Shown: positions 32,996 to 46,175, numbered from the stretch's first letter. The stretch is DNA of 64,000 nt from Ptychodera flava (GCF_041260155.1 NC_091944.1:15821272-15885271), one strand, 5' to 3'. Numbers and translations: made by a program. Notes: a model not told the origin generated them from the sequence alone.

Positions 32996-34383
32996 TTTAA
33001 TTTACCGCAGTTCTTGCGTTGACGGAAGCCGAAAATCTCGCACGCATCGCTGCTCGCCCACTGGCCGGTAGAGGGCCAGGAACAGCAAAGAAATTGAAAT
33101 AACATGTAAGTCGTTTTTCGACCATTTTCAAAAAAATGAAAATGGTTGAAACTTACCATTTTCAATTTTCAATTTTCGCAAGTAACAAAATGAACAGCGA
33201 ATTCATTTTAAATTAGTTGTACATGATTTAGTATTAACAAGTTTCGATTCTCATCATTTTTGTTCTCCTTCAAATGTCAAAATTATCCTATATTTTATAT
33301 TTTACAAAAATCGGAAGAAATACCATTTTTGTTATGTTAAGATAGAATAAAGTTGAAGATTTGAAGTTATTTTTATGCTTTGTTGAGAATGGCAACATTA
33401 TTTTTAAAAAACGAATTAAAATCAAAATATGAAACAAGGAACGTTCAATAAAAGTAAACCCGAACTTGTGTCTTCAAATCTTATGAATGAAACACAATTA
33501 ATTGATTAAAGCTTAATTTGTGTTTACTGAAAATTGCTTTTCGGATTCAAAATATAAAGAAGACGAAACAGAATTATGTTTCATTAATAATGAAATAGCA
33601 GAAGCTTTATTTAAAACGGCCGTCAATCGTTTTTTTTTTACGAAGATAAAAATGAAAAATAATTTTCGATTTGAAACATTTCAAATGTTGCTTTCTATGC
33701 CAAAAGGCTTTTTAATATTTTTGGGAATTGATTGGCCGCGAAAACCGTACCAAAAAATCGGTAAAATAAAAATTTTGTCTGCAAAAACGAATATCAAAAA
33801 TTGGTTGTTATTTCATTCAAATGAAAATTGCATTTTGAAGGTGATTTCAATTTTCGATTTTCAATAAATTGGTTGGACGCTACGTACACGCATTGAGTAA
33901 AACCAGAATTAAATTCAGAGATGTTCAGTCTCTGGTTAAGAGAGTTTACCAATGTGAATATTACATAGCAAATAAGAACAACAAACTATGAACGTTTTGT
34001 AAAAACTGAAATACCATACTTGAACTAATGTTTTTGTCTTTTTCATGCTTTGATGAATTTATAGGGATTGTGAAATTTATTCTCTTATATATACTTCCAA
34101 CGAAGTACATCAGTTCTATTCTTAGACATGAATATTCATAGTAGCAGCAATATATTGTTATGCAACAACTCAATCTCAACCAAAATTCAACCATCTGCGT
34201 ACCCAACGATGTGTACCCCACGTAGATTCACTCCAGTCTAGTCTCCTGACGAGTTAGTCTCGCGACTCATGAAACAACGTTGTAGAGATGACATTGTAAA
34301 ATCAATTCTCCAGCAACCCCTATTATCTCGCTCTACTTTTGTATTGAGTACTTTGTATCGGACAAGTCGAACAGCATACTTCG

Positions 34384-34385
<2 letters not shown>

Positions 34386-34468
<83 letters not shown>
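34386..34468. repeat. (AT)n microsatellite
   Basis: An uninterrupted AT run of about 80 bp near the 3' end of the LINE, between that LINE's body and the part of copy B exon 13 that is still gene-derived. Confidence 0.97.
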
Positions 34469-34472
<4 letters not shown>

Positions 34473-36019
34473 ACATATATTTAATTACAGTACCGAATAA
34501 ATGTAACAAATATGAAAACTGTAAGATTGATAACCTTTGTCTACGATTTCAAGCATTTTCATTATTGAGAAAGATAACTCCAGGTGGCTGTAGCTGAAAT
34601 CACGACACAATTCATGAGATGCCGTGATCGTCTTACTTCACCACAGGTTCAAATATCAAAGAAAACAAGAATGATCCTCACCCTTTTCCACATTGGTATT
34701 CCCAGAGGCAGCAAAAGATAAGCAACAGCGCCATCAAGAGAAAGATTGCTGCAAATATGGTAGCAGCCCAGCTGAAACCCAGTGCTTCTGACAGAGCGCC
34801 GCCTGCAGTTGGTCCGATAAAGTTACTGAATGTACAAAGGAAAGATTAGTTTTCACGAAAAACTTGCCTATGAAACTCTCAAATAAAATAGCCCTGTTTT
34901 ACAACCATTCCCATACGAGCAGAATACCACGCTGATAGTTATATGATCTAAAGTCATAATTCGTGATATTCTTTCTCTAAAGTAGAAGAAGATTTTAAGT
35001 ACAGCCGTGAGATAATACTATACAAGATAGCGCAAATAAAGTGATCTGATTGGTCAGGACGTGAAAATAACCGTGCTATGCTATATTCGCGATATAGCAC
35101 GATTGTATTACACGCGCTCTCTCTCACTTTGAGAAAATTCCTTTTTTGACCTTTCACGCTAGAATTTCAATATACTCACTATACAATTGCAATAAACCAT
35201 TCCAACAACGGATATACCTTTCGGTTTTGACCAGTCAACTCCGTATATACAGTCGCTATCGCCCATACACATATATTATGAGCAGGTCAACACCTCGTGG
35301 TATATCGTCGCGCGGTGTGGCTTATTGCTTCAAAATTAGCTACAGAATGCCAGATGTGGTGCTGCAAACGTGATATATAACCCTTGCCGACGGGGAACTG
35401 GCTAAATTTCCTTACCGGCCTACGTTCACGGAAAGGAGCTAGAACTTTGCGATAAATCGACGCGGACCTATGTATTGGAAACTGGGCTACGATGTGTCTG
35501 CTTTTTGTAAGTCATAGGTTCAACTGTGAATTTAAGAGCTTTGACGTCCCCAAGATCACTACATCATTTATGATAAAGTGGGAAATGATACGAAGCTTAG
35601 TCGTTGATATGATGGTGTAAAACAAAGGTATTATAGCGGCGCGGTATGGTGCACGGTTGGTAGAAAATTTTTGGATGGTTTAAAAACTTCATCTGTTACC
35701 TTGACATCGAAGGTTCGCGTATTGGCACATCTTATCGAGTTTAGATACATATTTGCTATCAACCTATCTTTGTGTTCTCTGGTAATTGAACTTAAGGAAA
35801 ACCAACAACATGAATACTTACCCCAATGACATCAGAGCGTTAAAAACACCGGAAACAACACCGTATGTCCCAATATTGTCTGGCATTCCATGCCACCTGG
35901 CCAAAAAAGGCAAATTCAAAATTTAAAAAATGGTGTAACGACGTTCCATTATTAAACATGAGCATTTCATTATTTTATTTTATTTTATTTTATTTGTATC
36001 ACGAAGACATGCGTATTAA

Positions 36020-36532
36020 AGCCCCTGTAGCTGTAACTCTTGAAATTTATTGACCTGAAAAAGGCTTTTTATTTTCTCTGGTTTTCTTTAAATTCTACAA
36101 ATTTAAAGGATATAGTTTTTTAATACTGAAAAATTGCACAAGCAAATTAAAATTTTAAGCGTTATTTTAAAGATTTCCCGTCATTTTTAAAAACTGTTAA
36201 TATTACAAAGAAAACAAAGCATATGATATCCCAGTGGAAAACATTCAGCACTATGCATTATATTGGACTACTCTGTTGTTTCTGTGAAGATTCCAATGCA
36301 TATTCCAATGCACGACGTACAGTGCTTTAGCTTTATTTGAATGAGGGCGCCATTTTATGTTTGGGCAAACGTTTATTATTTATCTTGCTGAAAATTGCAC
36401 ATGCAGTCCCAGTGCAGTGGACAGTTTATTATACTTGTATAAACACCCCTCAATGAGTACATTACCACGAACTTGTTTCAGGTTGGAAGTAAAATCACAA
36501 AAATAACGCTAAAAGATTCAGCTATTGGGCCT
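36020..36532. mobile_element. TTAA-type MITE, family 4 (copy in B intron 11)
   Basis: A 513-bp unit, AGCCCCTGTAGCTG... to ...CAGCTATTGGGCCT, preceded by TTAA and followed by GTAA. It is related to 41502-42020, sharing 'gatttcccg(t/c)cattttt' and 'gccattttatg' blocks. It is absent from the matching copy C intron near 59790. Confidence 0.75.
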
Positions 36533-36914
36533 GTAATAAGTTCCTCTGCTTCAAAGTTAATCGACATCCAACCTTCAATAACCCTGATTTCAAATAACCG
36601 ACACTGAACTTGATCGGACCTTATATGCTTTGACAGCAATGTCACAGGCAGGGGAGACTAACAAGGACAACAACAGAATGAGATGATATCGAGTACAAAT
36701 GAAAATCACCCCATCCCTGGATGCATTGTCGACCTGCCTTACTTAGCAGTTGTAGCCATATCCTGGAAAGCCGGAACGATGGCACAGGCAAGAGATAATC
36801 CGAGCAAGACCAACGCAGATATTTCGATGAGGAATTTGCTGGAGGGGGAAGTTGTAAAGCGTTGCATTATTTCATGGGGTGAGGAGAATCGTTATCTGGC
36901 CAGGAAACGATTAA

Positions 36915-37240
36915 TGGTCGAGTAATGCTAACTTTTCATGATTTTTTTTCATTATACATCAATTGCAACTTCTTATTCTACTCCCCAAAGAATGTTGAAA
37001 CACCCTCTATTTAGCTTGTCAACTTAGCGTTTATATGTGTAAAATGTATTGTTATCGTTTATATTTGAATTCTAGTCCGGACCAGAATTCACTTTTCAAC
37101 AATAACAATGCAGTAAGGGCTGAGTTGACAAGCTGAATACTGTGTATATCAACATGCTTTAGGGAGTAGAAAGGGGAATTAAGGTTCACATTCAAATAAA
37201 TATGGTGAAAATATTATCAAAACTTACCATTACTGGCCCT
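36915..37240. mobile_element. TTAA-flanked MITE, family 5, in copy B intron 9
   Basis: A 326-bp unit starting TGGTCGAGTAATGCTAAC and ending CTTACCATTACTGGCCCT, so the ends are inverted repeats. It is flanked by TTAA at 36911-36914 and 37241-37244. The matching copy C intron (near 60191) has no insert. Internal inverted blocks (gcttgtcaac and gttgacaagc) make it a foldback. Confidence 0.8.
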
Positions 37241-37835
37241 TTAATGGTCAAGATGGCGTCCGTCGTTATGTACAGTTAGCAGAATAGTATTGACTGGATG
37301 GTACTGTCTGAGCAGTTAAACAGTACTAGTTCATTTTTGTCAAAACACCAGCCGTCATGTATTTTAATTTAGATATACGTCTTTAGACGCATTGCAGGTA
37401 TGTCCAGTGTCCGCGTGTTCAGTCGCCAAGTCTCTTTTGCTCTCGAATTCTTTGTCAGCAGAAAAATGTCACGTAAATAAAAATCTAGACACGTGATACC
37501 AAGCTTTTTGACAAATTAAAAATTTGACAAATTAGCCTTCATGTGATCCCACGTGTCACTTGACTTCTATTACTCCAATGAATGGGGCTCAAGTGTTTTC
37601 ACAGAGATTGAACTGTATAGTGTAATTTATTGCAGCATGATACACATTCTCACTGAATATTACATCTACTCCTTAATGTTGAGAAAATGATTTCCAATCA
37701 TTACGTCTAGAAAGCGAAAACTTGACTGTGCAGCAATAGCTATATAGATTGGTATTCCGTCAATACCTTTGCAAATCAAGTAGAGGCGACGGTCCTATGT
37801 AGAGATATGCCGCACATGCACCCGATATTACCAAA

Positions 37836-40588
37836 GTTCGTTCTTTACGTGCAAAGGTCGATGAACTGCAAGCTAATGTAAACTACATGAATGAATATAA
37901 AAATTCATGTCTGTTTGCTTTCACGGAAACTTGGTGGATGAACAGGTTGGTGATCAAGATTTATTTGTTGATGGTTTCGGTACACCAATCCGTTTGGATA
38001 GAGACAAAGAGAAGACAGGAAAAGATCATGGCGGCGGAGTGTGTTTTTATGTAAATGAGCGATGGTGTAAAACCGTGACTGTCCGTGATGGAATGTGCAC
38101 ACCTGATATTGAGCTATTGTCTATTTCTCTTCGTCCGTTCTACATTCCCAGAGAATTTTCTCAATTGTTTTTCACTTTAGTCTACGTACACCCACGAGCG
38201 AATGTTTCTACAGCAGCTGAACACATATCAAATAATTTACAGAAATTGGAATCACTTGCCCCGGATGCTCCGAAGTTTGTACTTGGTGACTTCAATCATT
38301 GTGACTTTAGCAAGAGTGCAAAAATATCCACCAATATGTTTCGTGTCCTACTCGTTTTGATAAATACTTGATAGGTGTTATGGTACAGTTCCTGACGCAT
38401 ACAAATCTTTTGCGTTGCCCTCTCTTGGATCTTCAGATCACAATGTTGTAATGCTTGCCCCTATCTATAAACCAGTCATTAAGCGGATTCGTAGAGTAAC
38501 AAAAACTGTGAAGAACTGGTCAGTAGACAGTATTTCTAGCTTACAGGCGTGTTTCGAATGTACTGACTGGGAGATGTTTTATCATTCTTGTATCGATTTT
38601 AATCAACTTGCCGATGTCATTTCTTCCTATATTCATTTTGTGCGGATTCTGTTATTCCTACGAAAAATGTTAAAATTTTCCCCAATAACAAGCAATGGGT
38701 GACCAAAAAATTAAAGTCTATTCTCAACCAGAAGAAGAGAATCTTTTTTCAGGGTACATCAGGCGAGAAGCAGTTGATAAACAAAGAAGTCAAGAGAGCG
38801 ATTAGGCAGGCAAAGTTAGATTATAAAAATAAAATTCAATCAAAGTTCTTTCTGGTAACTTTCGATCTACTTGGCAAGGTATCAAGCATATGGCAGCAGT
38901 AAATAAGGTTACTCCTTCAGAATCAAAAGTTACACTAAATAACTTAGACTCAGCGGCGCTGCCAAAGGTCCTGAACACATTCTTCACTCGTTTTGAAACA
39001 GAGGATTTTTCATCTCAAATCTCAAATCTAAAACAGTCATTGTCTCCTGAGTTAGGGATGTCTATTGAGACAGAGAAAGTAGCTAAAACTTTAAAATCAT
39101 TAAATGTGAACAAAAGTCCAGGTCCTGATTGTATTTGTGGTCGCACCCTGAAGTTCTGTGCTGATCAGCTTAGTGTAGTCTTACAACACCTTTTCCAAGT
39201 TTCTCTTGATACAGTTAGTATTCCTGCCATATGGAAAAATTCTATAGTAGTACCAGTCCCAAAGAAAGCTAGCCCTAGAGAACCCAATGATTTTCGACCT
39301 GTTGCTCTTACTTCCCTGGTAATGAAAACATTGAGAAAATAATTAAGTCCATTATTCTGACAAAGGTTGGCAACAAACTAGACCCCCTACAATTTGCATA
39401 TCGACCGGGAAAAGGTGTTGAAGATGCTAAGCTTTTCATTCTCAATACACTGTACAAACACTTAGAAAAAACAGGTGCTCATGCAAGAATCCTTTTCGCA
39501 GATTTCTCCAGTGCTTTCAACACAATCCAACCCCACATCCTTGCAGAAAAACTCTTAAAATTTAATTTTAGCAATCAACTTGTACTTTGGATTATTGACT
39601 TTCTTACAAATAGATCACAAAGGGTGTTTGTCAATGGTATTTTGTCAAGTATCATTCAAACAAATACAGGTTCTCCTCAGGGTTGCGTTCTGTCTCCTCT
39701 GTTGTACATCCTTTATACTGACGATTGTAGAAGTACACATGAAGGTAGCCATCTTGTTAAGTTTGCTGACGATAGTGCTCTGCTTACACTTCTACAGGGA
39801 TCAGAATGTCATCATGGTCCCGCTCTTAGTGAGTTTGTGAGTGGTGTGATAATTCGTATCTTAAACTTAAATGTTAAGAAAACTAAGGAAATGATAATTG
39901 ATTTTAGGAGGCAAGAACGCAACCCTCCTACGTCCATTGTTCACGATCAAGAAGTCGAGATTGTTTCGAAGTATACATACCTTGGTTCAATATTTGACAG
40001 CAATTGAAATGGGATCATAACACCGATGCTATACTGAAGAAGGGGCAGCAAAGATTGTACTTTTAAGGAAACTGCGTTCATTCATGGTTGATAGACAAAT
40101 TTTATCTCTTTTTTATAAATCTTACATATCTTACATTGAAAGCGTTATCTCATTTTCATTCATTTGTTGGTATCAAAATCTGTCTGTTAAAAACAAAACT
40201 TCACTTGATAGAATTGTTTCACTTAGCTCAAAACTAATTGGTATACCCCAGAGAAGTCTTTCTACGTTTTATAATCAGCAAGTACTCAGGAAAGCCCGCT
40301 CAATTCTTTTGTCTAGTGATCATATTTTATCAGCAGAGTTCGACACACTTCCCTCTGGTCGGCGTTTTAGATACCCGGCTTGCAGGTCAAACCGGCGCAA
40401 GTTGTCATTCATTCCAACCGCTGTGCGGCTTTTAAATGATTCCTAAACTGTTTTTTTATATAGTCCTGCGTCTCCTACCATTTTGTAAATTTTTATTATA
40501 TATTTTTGATGTTGTATTTGAGCCACGCTTTTAATTGCCCGTGTTTGGGATAAATAAAGTTCTATTGAATTGAATTGAATTGAATGAA
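37836..40588 (+). mobile_element. LINE (CR1/L2/Rex-like) inserted in exon 9 of copy B
   Basis: Begins at the start of an endonuclease domain (LRAKVDELQANVNYM, FAFTETWW, GGGVCFYVNERW, FVLGDFNHCDF, SSDHNVVML). A full reverse transcriptase follows: NKSPGPDCICGRTLKF, NDFRPVALTS, ADFSSAFNTIQPHIL (near 39500), GSPQGCVLSPLLY (near 39670) and LVKFADDSALL (near 39760). The C-terminus is FDTLPSGRRFRYPACRSNR. Frameshifts and stops break it into several frames. The tail is a TTGAA pentamer repeat. Exon 9 sequence flanks it directly (ccaaa on the left, tatcatc on the right), with no or at most 2 bp duplicated, as in CR1/L2-type insertion. It is antisense to the gene. Confidence 0.92.
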
Positions 40589-41501
40589 TATCATCAATAA
40601 TTTTGGAATATTCTGAAAAAAATAACAAGTAGTTCTTCATGAAAATCTGAAATATGCACTTTTATCGCTGTTGCTCATGTTTCCCCTTCCATTTAAAGTG
40701 AAAGATGCCATTGATGAGAGAAAGTAAACATTCCCTTACATTATATGTGTCCATGTTCAATTTATAAGCACCTTCTCATAACACTTAATTTTGTTTGGCT
40801 AATTTCCTCTGGAAGAGGCCCACTAAAGTTAGAGGTCCTTGTGAGAGGTAAAAGGTTATTAATTTTGTCGTGTTTTGCGATAGCTATTTGAGTGTTTGCA
40901 ATGATTGGTCATTATTTTTTCGAGGAAGGGCAAATTACGTAGCCCACATTACATTCACGTTCAATGTTAGGAGAGTACTGAACGGTGAGCACATATATCG
41001 AATCAAGAAACAGAGCACTGGGTCGTGTTTTAAAGGGAAGCGTAGTCCTCAGTTTCGTGTCCTCCCTTTGGTGTTTATATAAGAAATGCGGCAATTATCT
41101 TGAAAATGCCATTTTTTGCCACCGGATGGAAATATAAATATTTATTAATAATTAATATGCTATTATGAACAAGCAAACGTTGAAAACGACTGTTGTAAAA
41201 GATCGAGTCATGGTGTTCGAAAGTGAGTATTCGTAGTACCAACATTCGTCATCCACGTATACCACATCGCGTCGTGTAAGGCTACATTCGAGAGATTACA
41301 CGTCCCTGTGGTTCATATCACAGTGAAGGTGACATTCGGCAGGGGGACATTGATATCGTGTAATAAACTGAGGGACCGTGGATAACAAAATCTCGCGTTT
41401 AGCAAACAAAATACAGATAGAGTATCAGACTACATGACCTGAACAGTACGTACTCTTACGTGATAGACTGCTCACACTGAAATAGGTTATTGAGACACTA
41501 A

Positions 41502-42020
41502 AGCCCCAATAGCTGCGAATGTGTAATAAACCGATCTAAAAATATCCTCAGTTTTCCAAGAGTTTTCTTTGAATAAGACCCATTAAGGACTGAAAAAGTG
41601 TATAACACTGTCATAAGTGTCGAAAGTGGCAAGTAAATTCAAACGCTTTTAACAACATTTTAGATTTCCCGCCATTTTCAAAAAACTAATCATATGACAG
41701 AAGAAATAAAGATTACAACAACAAAATGTTGGCCATCGTGTGTTGTGCATTCAAGTATATAGCATCATGCTTGTTTCTGGTATGATCACGATGTGTATGT
41801 GCAGGAAATACTGTGTTTTTCTACTTTTCCTTTGGGATGCCATTTTATGAGTGCGGTACCCATTCATTATTCAGCATGTTAAAAACATGCAGGCATGGTC
41901 CAAATCAACGAGCAGTGATACTTCTATACACGTCCTTCAGTTAGCACATCTACATGAACCAACTTTGGTTTGAAAATAAAATTATGAAAATAATGCATAA
42001 AATTGGCAGCTATTGGGGCT
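41502..42020. mobile_element. TTAA-type MITE, family 4 (copy in B intron 8)
   Basis: A 519-bp unit with clean inverted ends AGCCCCAATAGCTGC ... GCAGCTATTGGGGCT. The flanks are CTAA and TTGA, so the original TTAA pair has probably mutated. Non-coding. Confidence 0.75.
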
Positions 42021-45000
42021 TTGAAACTGCAGAAAAACTTTTGAAAAAAGAATCTGAACAATGATCCAGTATCACCCGTGCACACTATATCCATAGCGAA
42101 GCCACACCATACAGGTAAGGCCATTTAAAGAAAATTCTTTGTTTGCCGTCCTTGGATTTTGAAAAACCTACCAGCCAGCCAGGGGAAAAAAACAAACAAA
42201 GACAAAAAGCACAAGTGTATTAACATAAGCTCAATTTTTATTTGTAATAATGTTAACATTGTGTTTGTTTTCTTAATTTTCTCTGAAAACCTACCAGCAC
42301 GCGGACGGCAAACAAATAATTTTATTTAAAGCTCCTAATGAGAATTTGTGCACGAGCATCGAAATAGGCCTAGAGCTAAACCTCTCTGAACACTGTGAAT
42401 TTCGTTCGTCCTGTACGTGTTTTAATGATGCACTCACCATTTTGTCAGTTATGTAGCCCCAGAGAAAAGCCGACAACGCGTAGGCCGCATCAATACATAG
42501 GTACATCAAGCCAATGGCGCCCGGATCTAAATCAAACTGTTGGATGGAATGAACTCTATGATATTTATCGAAGAAGTGATAGTGTTCTACAATGAAAGCC
42601 ATGATTGCAACATCTGCGCTCAATTATCCACAGTAATACACATTTAAACCTTGTGTCATGCATAGTTTTGGTAACAAATTGAATTTCTTGTGCATAGAGA
42701 ATGACATGTTCACACATTTACATTCAACTCGACTTACTCTCGTTTCCTCATGTCAAACAACGACAATAGGGGCTAAGTGTTTTCTCACAGTCAGAAGTAT
42801 CGTGTGACTAATGCTTATTGGCCATCGCTATAGATCCCTATAGGTCATCCTGCGCATTATACATGCGTATCACACAGACATTGTATAAAGTGACGCATTA
42901 CACTTTGTGTACTTCGGAATAGGAGTTCGCGTAACTGTAAAGGCGAGACGGTGGTGCGGGCAGACGACGGATTGAACAAAACGAATGTTGAGAGCTTTGC
43001 CAATTTATGAATAGATGGCGAAACTTAATTGAAATTGACGCAGGTATAATGTTACCATGGTTACTTACACTTACAAATCCCAAAATACTTATTTAGTTTC
43101 GAAAGGTAAGACTGTGAGAAACAGCCGGTGACATGTTTCACATACGGTGGGAATGAAGGTGAAATATGTTTTCTCCGTGGGATTATATCAATTAATGAAG
43201 TGCAATCGATACCGGTAATTTTACTACAGTAAATTTCTACAAGTACTAAAGACATGTGAGAAAAATAGCCACCCGCAATTCCATTTCTGTCACACAGAAG
43301 CTAGAGGCACAAAACTATATGAGACATTCCGTCTAATTCTATTTTGATGTGGACCCTATTGGTTGTAAGCAGACCATGACAAGAAAGCAGATATTACGTC
43401 ATGACACCACAAGCTGGTAAACTACATTATTACATCCAGGTTTAATACACTTACCATCTTCTGAAGATGTATTGCTAATGTTGGATCTATAAAACTAATC
43501 CCCATGCACGTAGCCACTAGGCTTCCACTAGTTACCCACACTGATGGTATCGAGAGCAACTGAACTATAGACCCTGATTCTGGTTTGCTATTGTCTGTAA
43601 AATGTGTAAAAATCACACTTAATTCTCGGTACCTTAAGTACGATTTTACCACCTAAGCGAGTCATAAAAGTCAGAGGGCGGTCGGCCATATTTTCAATAT
43701 GGAGGATTTCTACAGGTAAGACACATAATAAGATTAAAGAACATAAGATTAAAGAAGCGAAAGTAAAGTTTTACGTTGTACAGGAATTTAATGCCAGAAA
43801 TGCCTAAAAAGGCGAATAGATAAATGAGATTACTAATAGCTAATTTCACGAAAAACAGAGCTTTTAGCTGGGACAGCGATTGTATTTGTGTTAAGGTATC
43901 TATGAAATCACTGTCTCAACCTCTAGAAGTCGACTTTTACCCACAATGCATTTCATTATCATGTTGTGTCTCCACCCCATCCCCCAGCACAAGACAAAAG
44001 CTATTCAAGATAGCAAGCTTTGTATACGCGCTTTTTAAGCGGCGAAGTGCATCTGGTGCTTGAGCATATCTGAAGGCCTACCTTAGACATTTCATCGTAC
44101 ATGAGGGATATTTCTCATGTACGAACCCGTAATTTAATATACAACATGAAAAATCTGCTAATCTTTCTCTCTATTTTATTCTCTATCAAAATCTTTATGC
44201 ATATTGAAATTACAGCTGCCTTTCAACACTACAATGAAATATTCTTATTTACTTACCACTTTCGTACGGGAGGATGAAGAAGTTGAGAGCAAACACCAGT
44301 AGCGTGAAAACACCCAGGATTATGAACGGTAGGGCAAAACCACCAGCCTGCAAAGTGAAAGATTGAACGTAAACATGGACAGAGGAGATGCTGAAACTTC
44401 CCGTTGCAAAATGGCGTAAATTCGGATTTTCTCTCATTTCTGTTCAATGTGGTAGAAGATATAGAATCTTATGCACTTTCGGCATATTGTTGTTTGCCAG
44501 AAATTCTTGGGATCAAACTGATGGTCAAAGACGATTATAGTTATTTCATAACGACTTAAACCGAGCGGACACATGGGCATACAGAAAGACACGTAAACAT
44601 AGAAAGGAAGAGATACAGAGAGTAACACGGAGATAGAGATATGGGTACGCAGGTGTAGGCGGAGGTAAAGACAAGACAGACAAACAGATAGACAGTTAGG
44701 CAGACAGGGGTGCAGACAGGCGGACGAAAGCAAAAAGAGAAACACGCAAAAATTGGAGAGATAAGGTCTGACACTTACCTCATATAAGTAACCATGCACC
44801 TATTGGTGGTCCAATCACAAAACCCAAACCATTGAAAATTTCAAGTATTCCCTTTTGAGAAAACGATACATTGACTTCAGACGTTATATGTAATAATTCC
44901 ATGTTGAAAAACGATGCATTTTAAAGAAGAGCGCAGATAGAGCTCGGCCCAGTAAACAGAGCACGATTTCCAAGCCTTTAGAAAGAAAATCTCGCTGAGT

Positions 45001-45416
45001 ATGACTGATTTGCAGACTAAAGTGAACTGTAGTAGCTGCATTTTACTACTTTCAATGCATTATTTCTGCATTATAACAACAAACAGTGCATAACCCACAC
45101 ACTAACACATTTCCTAACATTGGCTGAAGAAATGACGTCATAAAGAGAATTAAATAGCGACATACATGGAACTCATCCTCAATCGTCTCTCACTGGAACT
45201 TACAAAAATTGTAATCTGGTAATCTGGAAATGTGTTAGCAATTATAGCAAATGTTGAAGTGGTGGATGCTGCTGCTCCTACAGCCGCAATGGATCGGACC
45301 ACAAAACAAAACACAATAAATTCAGTCCCATAATTCAGTCTGTCTAGAAACCTATGTAAAAAGGAAAAGGACGGCGTTCTAACTTTCACTGAAATAAAGA
45401 TATACAATAATTACTG

Positions 45417-45456
45417 TTGTTGTTGTTGTTGTTGTTGTTGTCGTCGTCGTTGTTAC
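45417..45456. repeat. (TTG)n/(TCG)n microsatellite
   Basis: About 13 trinucleotide units with a few TCG variants, in copy B intron 3. Confidence 0.95.
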
Positions 45457-45845
45457 TGTTATCAGTTTTGTTTTGTAACTAATAAAAGTTCCTTATAATA
45501 TTTTACATACAGTATGATTTTTATTGACAATGAACACACAAACTTTGATACACATTATTTTGCATAAGATCCATTGTATCACAGTACATGGGTCATGAAT
45601 GCTTGTAACCTTTCCATTTCTTACTGATATGATAAAGTGTGCCATTTTTGATCGACTGACCCTTGGATATTACTCAATCAATCAATCTTTAGCACACAAC
45701 ATGCACTGACAGATAGGGCGGTAAGGAACATTCCAGATGAGATACGAAATGCGTTACATCTTAAAACTTTCAATCGTAATACAGACCGTTACTCTCTAAC
45801 TGTAGTCAGCATTTAATCAGTTATAATATATCAGGTATTCATTAA

Positions 45846-46175
45846 AGGGTCAAAGTCGGCCACTTTTGATGGATTTTGTTTGAGGCAGGACACTACTTAT
45901 ATTGCTTGACATGTTGAAATATACTGAATGAATGAATGACCATGCATATATTCGACTCCGGTTTTAGACACGATACATCAACCCATCGCAAAAATGAATT
46001 AATGGTCATGACCATTAATTCATTTTCGCGATGGTTTCAGTTAATTTGTCTAGAACCATGTATGGTCGAATATTTGTATGGTCACCCATTCATTCAGTAT
46101 CTTTCAACATATCAAACAATATAAGTAGTATCTTGTACCAAACAAAATTCATGAAAAATGGCCGACTTTGTCCCT
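45846..46175. mobile_element. TTAA-type foldback MITE, family 3, complete copy
   Basis: A 330-bp element that is an inverted repeat over nearly all its length: AGGGTCAAAGTCGGCC... against ...GGCCGACTTTGTCCCT, with arms meeting at a central tggtcatgacca palindrome. It is flanked by TTAA at 45842-45845 and 46176-46179. Its transcript would fold into one long hairpin. A truncated copy lies at 12968-13185. Confidence 0.88.

Larger units (their letters stand above)
30354..33893. mobile_element. 3540-bp TIR transposon with ~870-bp inverted repeats and TGA target duplication
   Basis: Ends are ATGCGTGTACG... and ...CGTACACGCAT. The inverted repeats extend inward to about 31220 on the left and about 33000 on the right, roughly 870 bp each. 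TGA is duplicated (30351-30353 and 33894-33896). Removing the element and one TGA restores a LINE reading frame, which fixes the borders. A 3-bp TNA duplication would fit PIF/Harbinger, but the terminal bases are not typical, so the superfamily is open. A 66-codon frame (32795-32995) starts just inside the right repeat. A second TIR unit (31669-32428) and a 40-bp-arm palindrome lie within. Confidence 0.8.
29953..34513 (+). mobile_element. 5'-truncated L1/Tx1-like LINE inserted in copy B exon 13, itself split by a TIR transposon
   Basis: The left part (29953-30353) and right part (33894-34513) are one LINE. The left part reads as the end of an L1-type ORF2, with a knuckle around FCHDFPETLEHLFCKCQ and SLWRQIYIEWGK. 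The right part continues in frame after removing the TIR element (DELSKTRIKFRD, then VKRVYQCEYYIANKNNKL). It ends near an AATAAA after an AT microsatellite. Flanking 15-bp target duplications are present. Without the nested element the LINE is about 1 kb. It replaces the C-terminal tail of copy B. Confidence 0.8.
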
